Below are positions 27,441 to 35,159 of a stretch of 64,000 bases of DNA, in pieces. The position numbers and the translations under genes are program-made. The stretch spans positions 1-64,000 of the forward strand of contig NBLJ01000002.1 in assembly GCA_002084545.1 (NCBI GenBank), given 5' to 3'. Under the pieces are notes generated by a model. It was not told the DNA's origin, did not search any database, and worked only from the letters and a program-made list of their open reading frames with translations. This stretch comes from Desulfobacteraceae bacterium 4572_123 (lineage in GTDB: Bacteria; Desulfobacterota; Desulfobacteria; Desulfobacterales; 4572-123). Every line of letters begins with the position of its first letter. Position 1 is the stretch's first letter.

Positions 27441-28541
27441 TTACTTTATCCAGCCTCCGCCAAGCACTTCATCATTTTTATAAAAAACAGCCCCCTGGCC
27501 CGGCGTAACAGCTTCCTGGAGATCAGCAAACCTGATTTCAGCACAATTATCAGTCATGCGGTAGAGCATGGCTGAGACTGCCTTGTGACGATAGCGCAGA
27601 CGGACTTGAATCTCAACGGGTTTTTTGGGCCGGTTATCGATCCAGTTGATGTTTTCAACGTAACATTCTTTTGCCAGCGTCTCTTTTTTTCGGCCTACTA
27701 TAAGACGATTTCGTTGCCGATCAAGCCGGACGACATAGTAGGGTTCGGCCGAGGGGCAGTTTATTCCCCTCCTCTGGCCTATTGTAAAAAGATGTAAGCC
27801 CTTGTGCCGTCCCAGGACTGTTCCCATGGTATCTTCGATCAAACCGGGCCGGGGCTTGAATTCAGGCCGGTTATCTAAAAATGCGCCATACTTTTTGCTT
27901 TTAATAAAACAGATATCCTGACTTTCATCTTTATCTGCTGGAAGCAATTTGTTTTTCCTTGCCAGTTTCACGACATCTGTTTTTAGCATGCCGCCCAGAG
28001 GAAAACAGGCCCGTGCCAACTGTTCCTGGGAAAGCATGGCCAGAAAATAAGACTGTTCCTTGAGCGGATCAACACCTTTATAAAGATGAAACCGCCCCAT
28101 TGAATCTTTTTTTATCAGTGCATAATGTCCTGTAGCCAGCCGGGATGCTCCACGTTCCATGGCAGCTTCAAGCAGCATACCGAATTTAATATTCGGATTG
28201 CAGAAAAGACATGGATTTGGTGTTTTGCCGTTGCGGTAGGTAGTGATAAAATAGTCGACGACAGTTGATTGAAATTGTTTACGGCAGTCAACTATATCTA
28301 TTTTGATATCAAGACGATCGGCTATGGGTGCAAGTTTTTTTAAAGCACTTGTTTTGAAATATTCAAAGGATTCAATAGTGCCAGCGGGCAATGGCACGCC
28401 GGCCCGGGTACAATCGGTATCGGTTTCATAACCGGTGATGAAATGTAATCCAATAATTCTATGATTCTGTTTTTGCAAAAGGCCGGCGGCAACCAGAGAA
28501 TCGATTCCGCCGCTTAGTGCAACCGCGGTTAAATGCTTCAT
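27441..28541 (-). CDS. mnmA: tRNA-specific 2-thiouridylase
   Basis: 366 aa. PP-loop SGGIDS (10-15), catalytic cysteines in TPNPCLFCNPNIKFG (C111, C114) and ESQDICFI (C211), IGQRRG block, and C-terminal beta-barrel. It installs 2-thiouridine at wobble U34. The CxxC plus later Cys is the pattern associated with Fe-S-dependent thiolases of this family. The NIL-ferredoxin stop directly abuts its start (28542/28541), so the two are surely co-translated. No TusE-type relay is in view, fitting use of sulfide or ferredoxin in an anaerobe (inference). Confidence 0.94.
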   Translation of the reverse strand: MKHLTAVALSGGIDSLVAAGLLQKQNHRIIGLHFITGYETDTDCTRAGVPLPAGTIESFEYFKTSALKKLAPIADRLDIKIDIVDCRKQFQSTVVDYFITTYRNGKTPNPCLFCNPNIKFGMLLEAAMERGASRLATGHYALIKKDSMGRFHLYKGVDPLKEQSYFLAMLSQEQLARACFPLGGMLKTDVVKLARKNKLLPADKDESQDICFIKSKKYGAFLDNRPEFKPRPGLIEDTMGTVLGRHKGLHLFTIGQRRGINCPSAEPYYVVRLDRQRNRLIVGRKKETLAKECYVENINWIDNRPKKPVEIQVRLRYRHKAVSAMLYRMTDNCAEIRFADLQEAVTPGQGAVFYKNDEVLGGGWIK

Positions 28542-28967
28542 TTATAAAAAAACAGGCGGAGTTGATCGAATTTCCATTGCCCGAGCGGGGCAGGCCGGTA
28601 TGCAAAGTTCGCAGACACTGCACTTTTTCTGGTCAAATTCCACTGCCATTTCAGGACGTTGAACAAAAAGAGCACCCGTGGGACAGACTGCGGTACACGC
28701 CCCGCAGTGGGTACATTTTTTCTTGTCGCGTTGAATCTCCTGATCGGCATTTTGAACCTTCAGTCCCTGGTTTTTGAGAAATTTAACGCCGTCCTTGAAA
28801 TTTTTTATGGAACCGGAAAGCTCGAGCACCATCATTCCTTCCTTGCGGGGAAGGACCGTTGCATTTAGAATATTAAAAATAAGATCGTACTCTCTGGCAA
28901 GCATGCATACAATCGGATTTTGCACCACGGTCTTGGGAAATCTAAGAATAAGTATTTTTGAATACAC
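28542..28967 (-). CDS. NIL-domain 2x[4Fe-4S] ferredoxin
   Basis: 141 aa. An N-terminal NIL domain (about 1-75, KILILRFPKTVVQNPIV) is followed by two ferredoxin cluster motifs: C85/88/91 with C95 and C116/119/122 with C126. Cytoplasmic. Homologues in anaerobes accompany sulfur-transfer enzymes such as those making homocysteine or thiolated tRNA. Here it is the first gene before mnmA and mtaB, with zero spacing to mnmA, which suggests it passes electrons or sulfide to tRNA thiolation (inference). Confidence 0.85.
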   Translation of the reverse strand: MYSKILILRFPKTVVQNPIVCMLAREYDLIFNILNATVLPRKEGMMVLELSGSIKNFKDGVKFLKNQGLKVQNADQEIQRDKKKCTHCGACTAVCPTGALFVQRPEMAVEFDQKKCSVCELCIPACPARAMEIRSTPPVFL

Positions 28968-29418
28968 AGAATTTCTCCGAAAAATCTTAATTTTTTGCCT
29001 GTTTTATAATATATATTATAACTGAATTGCATATAAATGTAAAAACTATTCGGTCTGATGTCAATAACAACATTTTGTCTGAATTCATTGAAATTCGGAG
29101 AATTTGTCGGAGATATAAGAAAAAAATGAATGTCGGGGCCGACAGGACTATATCATTGCCCGGTTAAACATCTGAATTTTGAGATTCGTGTTTTTTATGT
29201 CAGAAAATAAAACGATAGGTGACTGATATAATTGAAAAGTAAATAGTGAAAATTGAATAATGAAGGAATGCTATCGATTTTATTAAAAAAGAAAGAGCGA
29301 CCCGCCCGCCTCGCCTGAGGCAAAGCCGATGGCGGGCGGGCGGGAGCGATACCACAAGTTTTCAATTCTCACCTTTCAATATTCACTTTGGTTCCGGCTT
29401 TGCCAGGTCAGGAGTTTA
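28968..29418. other. non-coding region with a palindromic element
   Basis: About 450 bp. No ORF with coding character. It is A+T-rich, with the palindromic GC-stem element at 29231-29390 described separately. Confidence 0.6.
29231..29390. repeat. imperfect palindromic extragenic element with GC-rich core
   Basis: Core arms CCCGCCCGCC (29301-29310) and GGCGGGCGGG (29331-29340). Outer A+T-rich arms are imperfectly inverted: AGTGAAAATTGA near 29245 versus the complement of TCAATATTCACT near 29376 (11 of 12). It looks like a dispersed MITE or REP-like element. On the minus strand the GC stem is followed by TCGCTCTTTCTTTTTT, so it may also end transcription of the small gene at 29419-29739. Confidence 0.55.
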
Positions 29419-29739
29419 TCAACTTTTGACTTGCACTATTTCCGTGTCCAGTTTTTCGGACAGCTCAATCGACGCATTCAATGCATCATTAATATTAAAC
29501 ATTTGTACTTTAAGGGTCTTCAGAGCGCCCGAGGTGGCTTTGATGGATTCATTGCCTGACAATAAATCTTGCAGTTTTTTTGCTTTTGCGCTGAGATCGT
29601 CCAGCCTGCTGACGAATATTCCAACTTCAGCAGCCCATTGTTTTCGGTTGTCTCCATTAAATCTGCCCTTCTCCGTTCCCATCCCCTCCACCAGAGCTTC
29701 TATGCCGTAATTTTCCGGATTAAGTGTAATTTCATACAT
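29419..29739 (-). CDS. small hypothetical coiled-coil protein
   Basis: 106 aa from ATG 29739 (MYEITLNPENYG), preceded by GGAGG with 7-nt spacing; the longer frame from 29757 starts inside that ribosome-binding site. After a short N-terminal segment it is mostly amphipathic helix (SRLDDLSAKAKKLQDLLSG). No Cys, membrane segment or known motif. It stands alone between two non-coding regions, so nothing links it to a pathway. Confidence 0.6.
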   Translation of the reverse strand: MYEITLNPENYGIEALVEGMGTEKGRFNGDNRKQWAAEVGIFVSRLDDLSAKAKKLQDLLSGNESIKATSGALKTLKVQMFNINDALNASIELSEKLDTEIVQVKS

Positions 29740-30222
29740 ATCCGTGCCTCCTTTCATTATATCGCAGTTATTATTTACCGATCTATATAAACAGCAGCTT
29801 TAGGCACCGGACAGCGTTCTCACTCATTTTCAATCCTTACAATGGTTCGTACTGTTACCAGATGCTTTTACATAAGTATATGAGCTAAAAGCAATATCCG
29901 GGCCAGTAAATAATTTTATTAGCAACCATTTGAAAAATAAAGAAATTTAAATCAAATAAATACTTGCAATACCATTGAAGGAGTTGAAAAATGTACATTG
30001 AATGCCTATATTGCCGACACTGGAGGTACAATTTCCATTCATGCTCTATAATCCGAATCAAGGCTTCATAAAGCCCGGATGCATTTTAAAAACAGATAAA
30101 AGTCTTGAAATTAATAAGATTCTGACGTAGCCTATAGAGTGATAAATTCGTCCATGAACAAACCTGATTGAAGGTGGTTGGCGAAATATTGCTAAAAAAA
30201 TGGGAAAGGGAGGAATTATATC
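29740..30222. other. non-coding region upstream of a membrane coiled-coil gene
   Basis: About 480 bp, A+T-rich. It holds one possible 26-codon ORF (29991-30071, listed separately). No promoter of convincing quality or RNA gene was found. Confidence 0.5.
29991..30071 (+). CDS. candidate small ORF, 26 aa, cysteine-containing
   Basis: ATG at 29991 with a perfect AAGGAG (29978-29983) at 7 nt, stop at 30069-30071. It encodes MYIECLYCRHWRYNFHSC followed by eight residues, with C5, C8 and C18 (CxxC plus one). It is too short for codon statistics. It may be a real small metal-binding peptide, a leader, or the truncated start of a lost gene. Confidence 0.3.
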   Translation: MYIECLYCRHWRYNFHSCSIIRIKAS

Positions 30223-31011
30223 ATGTCATGGTGGGACTCTATTGATACTGTTTCCCGATTTAATAACTGGATGCAGTTTGCGGTAATTATATTTGCATTT
30301 TTAACAGCCATAAGTGGTTTTTTTGTCTGGTTTTCCGGCAACAGGATTTCACTGCATCAGACAAAATCAACCGCACTGGCTCAAAAAAAAATTAAAACCT
30401 ATGAAAACACTTCTTTAAGTGTTCACAAGGAGCTTGTTGCACTCCAGCAGAAACAGTTTGAAACAGAGCAGTTACTCAAGGTTGCAAACAGCAACCTGGC
30501 CAGATTGCACAAGCAATTGAAACAATCTCAAAAAAAACAGTTTGAAGCAGAGGAGGCACTTGGCAGGATAAAAGCCGGCAGGGATCGGATATCTCACCAA
30601 CCCGAGATACCGCCTACCCCGAAACAGCCTTCATTATCTCCTGAATTTAAAAAACAATTTCTTGATATCCTGAAACAGGGACCTGAAGGAATTATTGACC
30701 TATACGCGGTTCAGGGCGATTCCGACTCAAAAAAACTTGCATTCCAATTTGATACATTGTTTAACCAGGCCGGATGGACAACAAACGGTGTGGCCCAAAG
30801 CACCTTTTCCCCCAAAGTAGAAGGACTTGTTCTGGCCTTTAACAGCAAAGAAACCGCACCCTCTTATGCATCTTTTTTATTACACGCCTTTAACAAACTG
30901 GGCATTTCAGTTTCTACCCGTGTTAACAGCAAATACCCTGAATGGTCTCTGTCACTTATTATATCCGACTTCCCGGTCCCAGCATCGGGCATCAAAAAGG
31001 AATCACCATAG
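30223..31011 (+). CDS. membrane-anchored coiled-coil protein of unknown function
   Basis: 262 aa, not recognised. One membrane helix (about 17-37: MQFAVIIFAFLTAISGFFVW), a coiled coil (~45-122, repeated KKQFEAE and LQQKQFETE), and a globular C-terminal domain (~145-255) containing FNQAGWTTNGVAQSTFSP and FNKLGISVSTR. GGGAGG precedes the ATG. Similar coiled-coil plus C-terminal domain proteins are common and poorly characterised. It is first of a co-directional run with the PfkB kinase and ABC exporter. Confidence 0.65.
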   Translation: MSWWDSIDTVSRFNNWMQFAVIIFAFLTAISGFFVWFSGNRISLHQTKSTALAQKKIKTYENTSLSVHKELVALQQKQFETEQLLKVANSNLARLHKQLKQSQKKQFEAEEALGRIKAGRDRISHQPEIPPTPKQPSLSPEFKKQFLDILKQGPEGIIDLYAVQGDSDSKKLAFQFDTLFNQAGWTTNGVAQSTFSPKVEGLVLAFNSKETAPSYASFLLHAFNKLGISVSTRVNSKYPEWSLSLIISDFPVPASGIKKESP

Positions 31012-31055
31012 ACCGACCTTCCATGAGGACCCTGTAAAATACAAAGAGAGAATAT

Positions 31056-31985
31056 ATGAAGATACTGATATCCGGTTCACTTGCCTATGACAGGATAATG
31101 AATTTTCCCGGAAAATTTAAAGACCATATACTTGCAGACAAAATCCATACTCTTAATATCTGCTTTACAGTTAACGGGCTTGCGGAAAAATTCGGCGGAA
31201 CCGCCGGAAATATAGCCTACAACCTGGCATTATTGGATGAGCAGCCACTTATTCTGGCAACTGCCGGGAAAGATTTTACCAATTATAAAAAATGGCTTGA
31301 ACAACATGGCCTGTCTCTTTCCAGCATCCGTATCATTCCACAGGAATTTACAGCCGGTGCCTTTATCACAACCGACGAATCAAACAACCAGATTACAAAT
31401 TTTAATCCGGGAGCCATGGGGTATTCCTCCGAGTATGATTTTAGTGAAATAATTCCTCTTGACACCCTTGCCATCATTTCTCCCGGTAATCTTGAAGATA
31501 TGCTGGCTTATAGTCGAAAATATAAAAAACTGAATATTCCCTACATTTTTGATCCCGGGCAGTCCATTCCCGTATTAGATAAAAATCAAATGCTTGAAAT
31601 GATTGACGGATCGGCAGTGTTAATCAGCAACGAATATGAACTGGAAATGATCAAGGCTGCTTCAGGGATGGATAACAATGAAATTTTGCGGTATACAAAA
31701 ATAATCATAACTACACTGGGTGAAAAGGGTTCCGTCCTATTGTCAAAGGATGGAAAAGTCTCAATTCCTCCCGCCCTTCCTCTTTGCGTTTCCGATCCTA
31801 CCGGTGCCGGAGATGCATTTCGCTCCGGACTTATCAAGGGCATGGTTATGGGAAAGGATATGATTGAATCTGCCAGGATGGGTTCAACCTGTGCCAGTTT
31901 TGCTGTAGAAAATCATGGGACCCAGGAGCATTGCTTTACAAAAAATCAATTCTGGACCCGCCATAAAAACAATTGCAATTCTTGA
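31056..31985 (+). CDS. PfkB-family carbohydrate/nucleoside kinase
   Basis: 309 aa. N-terminal SGSLAYDRIMNFPGKF, a FGGTAGNIAYNLALL substrate-site block, and the C-terminal DPTGAGDAFRSG with catalytic Asp. The overall look is of the adenosine-kinase-like PfkB branch, but ribokinase-like sugars cannot be excluded. AGAGAG precedes the ATG. It is followed by an ABC exporter and a LOG-like gene, so nucleoside substrates are an attractive inference. Confidence 0.85.
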   Translation: MKILISGSLAYDRIMNFPGKFKDHILADKIHTLNICFTVNGLAEKFGGTAGNIAYNLALLDEQPLILATAGKDFTNYKKWLEQHGLSLSSIRIIPQEFTAGAFITTDESNNQITNFNPGAMGYSSEYDFSEIIPLDTLAIISPGNLEDMLAYSRKYKKLNIPYIFDPGQSIPVLDKNQMLEMIDGSAVLISNEYELEMIKAASGMDNNEILRYTKIIITTLGEKGSVLLSKDGKVSIPPALPLCVSDPTGAGDAFRSGLIKGMVMGKDMIESARMGSTCASFAVENHGTQEHCFTKNQFWTRHKNNCNS

Positions 31986-32027
31986 TTTATAAGAGGAACT
32001 CACATTATTACTACGAATAATTCAAAG

Positions 32028-32939
32028 ATGGCTCCGGCACTCGAAGTACGGGACCTTGTAAAGCACTATCCCGGGGTAATGGCCGTGGATGGAATCAGTT
32101 TTGCAATACCTCAGGGCATCTGTTTTGGCCTTATCGGCCCAAATGGCGCTGGTAAAACAACAACCATTGAAATTATTGAAGGTATTATTCCACATTATTC
32201 CGGTAAAGTATTATATAACGGTTCATCTAAAACTTCATCTTTTCAGGAAGAGGTTGGAATCCAGTTTCAAGCCACTTCTCTTTTTTCATTTCTGACTGTA
32301 CAAGAAAGCCTTGAAACGTTTCACAACCTTTACCGGGAACCAATGCCTCTTGGGAAAGTTATCCGTTTATGCCGCCTGGAAGATATCTTAAGCCGCAGGA
32401 ATAATAAGTTGTCGGGCGGACAAAAACAGCGGTTGATGCTGGCCATCGCCCTTGTAAATGACCCAAACCTTCTTTTCCTGGATGAACCCACAACCGGCCT
32501 TGATCCTCAGGCCCGGCGGCATCTCTGGGAAATCGTGGAAACAATCAAGGCGCAGGGCAAAACAGTCGTTTTAACAACCCATTATATGGAAGAGGCGCAA
32601 ATCCTCTGTGAAGAAATCGCTATTATCGACCAGGGCAGAATAATTGCTCAAGGCTCGCCCGATGACCTTGTTAGAAATCATTGCTCCGGTGTTATCTTAA
32701 GTTTTCCAAAGAATGGATGCGCCATCAGCCATAAATTGTTTTCGGAAAAAATCAGGCTGATTTGTCCTGATATGAAGATAATAGATGCGCCCAATCGTTA
32801 TGAAATCATGATCACTGAAGTCAATCTCTGCATCGAGGCACTCCTGCGGGACGGAATAGACCTCTCACTCATTACAATCAGGCCCCAGACACTTGAAGAC
32901 CTTTTCCTTAAACTCACCGGCAGACAACTGAGACAATAA
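32028..32939 (+). CDS. ABC transporter ATP-binding protein (ABC-2 type exporter)
   Basis: 303 aa. Walker A GPNGAGKTTT, Q-loop FQAT, signature LSGGQKQR, Walker B LLFLDEPTTGLD and switch His (TTHYMEEA); a C-terminal extension is typical of drug or polysaccharide exporters. The ATG at 32028 lacks a good Shine-Dalgarno, while AAGAGGA (31991-31997) is 6 nt before an in-frame ATT at 32004, so translation may start there. It pairs with the permease 12 nt downstream. The cargo is unknown. Confidence 0.93.
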   Translation: MAPALEVRDLVKHYPGVMAVDGISFAIPQGICFGLIGPNGAGKTTTIEIIEGIIPHYSGKVLYNGSSKTSSFQEEVGIQFQATSLFSFLTVQESLETFHNLYREPMPLGKVIRLCRLEDILSRRNNKLSGGQKQRLMLAIALVNDPNLLFLDEPTTGLDPQARRHLWEIVETIKAQGKTVVLTTHYMEEAQILCEEIAIIDQGRIIAQGSPDDLVRNHCSGVILSFPKNGCAISHKLFSEKIRLICPDMKIIDAPNRYEIMITEVNLCIEALLRDGIDLSLITIRPQTLEDLFLKLTGRQLRQ

Positions 32940-32951
32940 AGATAACAGATC

Positions 32952-33947
32952 ATGAACAATATATTTAAACGCTTCTATTCTATTTTCATTGCACGTAACA
33001 AAGAGTATTTCCGTGACCGGGCCGCCTTTGGCTGGAATTTTCTTTTTCCTTTTTTGATTATTCTCGGCTTTACCATTATTTTTCAAAATAAAGGTCAAAC
33101 CGAATACAAAATCGGAATCATTCCTCCCAAAATGCCCGCAGCGCAGGTGCAGGTGCTTCCGCTTGAACTTAACCAACTGAAATTGGCAAGGATACTTGAG
33201 TTTAATGATCGAAAGACCGGCTTTAACAAACTCAAGCATCATAAAATCGACCTGCTTATTGAAAAAGGTTCACTGCCTCTCCACTACTGGCTCAACCAGA
33301 GTTCTCCCAAAGGTAACATTGCCGAGTCACTTCTTTTAAGAGCCCTCTACTCTTCTGAAAACCATCTTGACATGGTTGCTAAATCCTTTGTACATGGCCC
33401 TCGAATTCATTATATTAACTGGCTTTTCCCTGGAATTATTGCCATGAGCATGATGTTCAGCGCTCTTTACGGGGTAGGCTACACCATTGTCCGATACAGG
33501 AAAAACGGTGTACTAAAACGACTGCAGGCCACGCCCCTGACTGCATTTGAATATCTGTCAGCCCAGGTGGTTTCCCGCCTTTTCCTGATTTTGATCAGCA
33601 ATTTTATTCTTTATACCGGCTGTGCTTTCATTTTTAAATTCAAATGCGCCGGTTCCTACCTGGATCTGATTTTAATTTTTGCACTCGGCAGCATCTGTAT
33701 CATCTCAATAAGTCTGCTCGTAGCAGCCAAAATCAGCAGCGAGGAACTTGCCAACGGAATCCTGAATCTGATTTCCTGGCCCATGATGTTTTTGTCCGAG
33801 GTCTGGTTTTCATTGGAGGGAAGTGGCCACTGGGTTAAATTTGTTTCAAATTTTTTTCCGTTAAAGCATATAACCGAAGCCATGCGGCTCATCATCAATG
33901 AAGGCGTCGGGCTTTATGAGGACGGAGACCTGATTGTGGGAATATGA
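32952..33947 (+). CDS. ABC-2 type transporter permease
   Basis: 331 aa. One N-terminal membrane helix (about 27-45), a soluble loop (to ~150), then about five more helices (LFPGIIAMSMMFSALYG, a helix with LILISNFILYTGCAF, LILIFALGSICIISISLLVA, ISWPMMFLSEVWF). This is the ABC2_membrane layout with an extracytoplasmic domain after the first helix. It forms an exporter with the upstream ATPase. Its last codons overlap the LOG-like gene by 4 nt (ATGA). Confidence 0.9.
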   Translation: MNNIFKRFYSIFIARNKEYFRDRAAFGWNFLFPFLIILGFTIIFQNKGQTEYKIGIIPPKMPAAQVQVLPLELNQLKLARILEFNDRKTGFNKLKHHKIDLLIEKGSLPLHYWLNQSSPKGNIAESLLLRALYSSENHLDMVAKSFVHGPRIHYINWLFPGIIAMSMMFSALYGVGYTIVRYRKNGVLKRLQATPLTAFEYLSAQVVSRLFLILISNFILYTGCAFIFKFKCAGSYLDLILIFALGSICIISISLLVAAKISSEELANGILNLISWPMMFLSEVWFSLEGSGHWVKFVSNFFPLKHITEAMRLIINEGVGLYEDGDLIVGI

Positions 33948-34453
33948 AAAAATCATTAATTATAGGGGTTATGGGCGGGGGCACTGCAACGGTCGAAGAT
34001 ACTGTCTCCGCCTACGAATTGGGTCGCCTGATTGCCGGACAGGGATGGGTATTGCTCAATGGCGGAAGAAATTCGGGGATCATGGAAGCTTCGGCAAAAG
34101 GTGCATATGAGCATGGTGGTGTAACGGTGGGCATTCTGCCGGATAAAGATCATCACCGGGCTTCTGAATATATTGCCATACCCGTTATTACAGGCATGGG
34201 AAGCGCCCGCAACAGCATCAACATTCTGTCCAGTGATGTGGTTGTCGCCTGCCCCGGCGGTCCGGGCACGCTTTCGGAAACAGCGCTGGCCCTGAAATAC
34301 GATAAGCCCTTGATTTTTTTTAATTTCAAAGCAGGTTACAAACTTGCCGGGCCCGGCAAACCAGGGCGGGTACACTATACTGAAACAGCAGAACAGGTGA
34401 TTGAATTAATTGAAATCCTGACCCGCAAACGTCGGGATCAAATTAAATCCTAA
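33944..34453 (+). CDS. TIGR00725/LOG-like (SLOG-fold) protein
   Basis: 169 aa. IGVMGGGTATVEDT, then LNGGRNSGIMEASAKGA, and the PGGPGTLSETALAL block, which corresponds to the PGGxGTxxE nucleotide-binding motif of LOG/YvdD proteins. Related proteins hydrolyse nucleoside monophosphates to base and ribose 5-phosphate or bind nucleotides. It is translationally coupled (ATGA) to the ABC permease and 3'-overlaps ispD by 4 bp. Grouped with a PfkB kinase, it hints at nucleotide-related chemistry; enzyme activity is not shown. Confidence 0.8.
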   Translation: MKKSLIIGVMGGGTATVEDTVSAYELGRLIAGQGWVLLNGGRNSGIMEASAKGAYEHGGVTVGILPDKDHHRASEYIAIPVITGMGSARNSINILSSDVVVACPGGPGTLSETALALKYDKPLIFFNFKAGYKLAGPGKPGRVHYTETAEQVIELIEILTRKRRDQIKS

Positions 34454-35151
34454 ATGCCCGAGATCGAATGCAGGGCGCGGGCAAGCACAAGATCCTGCCG
34501 GGTCGTTATCTTGATATTATTTCCGCTGCCCCTGATTACTTTGACAGCCTGCCCGGTCAATTCCACCAACTGGGCATCGTCTGTGCCCGTGAAACCTTTT
34601 TGACGAGCTTTTTCATGTGCTCTCTTGATCAAATCACATTGAAAAGCCTGGGGGGTTTGAGCCATCCATACGCGGTTTCTTGAAAGCGTTTTAGTGACAC
34701 ATCCCCTGGAATTTACGCTTTTAAGCGTATCGGTGGCAGGAATGCCGAGGATGCATGCTCCGTCCGATGCAGCCCATTTGATGCATTCGGTGATATCACC
34801 AGCTTTAATAAAAGGACGCACCCCGTCATGGATAACAATTATTCCGTTTTTGCGCATATCACAGTCGATTGCCATAATCCCGTTGTAAACTGATTCCTGA
34901 CGGTGAGCCCCTCCAGGTACAAGAATAATCTTTTTCGGAAAATCAAGATGAGTCAGAATATTGGAACGACAAAAATCAAAATCCTGTTCCGGGATGCATA
35001 AACTTATATGGTTTATTTCACGGCAGGATTCGAACGTCTTCAGGCTGTACCACAGGATCGGCCGGCCGCCAAGCAGCAGGTATTGCTTACGGATATCGCC
35101 TCTCATCCTGTTGCCTTTTCCGGCTGCAACAATAACGGCGGCGGCATTCAT
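34450..35151 (-). CDS. ispD: 2-C-methyl-D-erythritol 4-phosphate cytidylyltransferase
   Basis: 233 aa. AAGKGNRMRGDIRKQYLLLGG (CTP loop), VIHDGVRPF, and ATDTLK with the QTPQAFQ and TGTDDAQLVE blocks. It makes CDP-ME in the MEP isoprenoid pathway. It is the end gene of the sufC-sufB-HPr-like run, starting 8 nt after the HPr-domain gene. Its 3' end overlaps the LOG-like gene by 4 bp. Confidence 0.95.
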   Translation of the reverse strand: MNAAAVIVAAGKGNRMRGDIRKQYLLLGGRPILWYSLKTFESCREINHISLCIPEQDFDFCRSNILTHLDFPKKIILVPGGAHRQESVYNGIMAIDCDMRKNGIIVIHDGVRPFIKAGDITECIKWAASDGACILGIPATDTLKSVNSRGCVTKTLSRNRVWMAQTPQAFQCDLIKRAHEKARQKGFTGTDDAQLVELTGQAVKVIRGSGNNIKITTRQDLVLARALHSISGI

Positions 35152-35159
35152 TTGGATAG

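Noticed and set aside
29301-29340. GC hairpin taken as a certain terminator
   Set aside because: The U-tract is separated and interrupted; kept only as a possible secondary role.
30176-30195. TGGC...TTGC pattern resembling a sigma-54 promoter
   Set aside because: The GG-GC spacing is one base short of the strict requirement.
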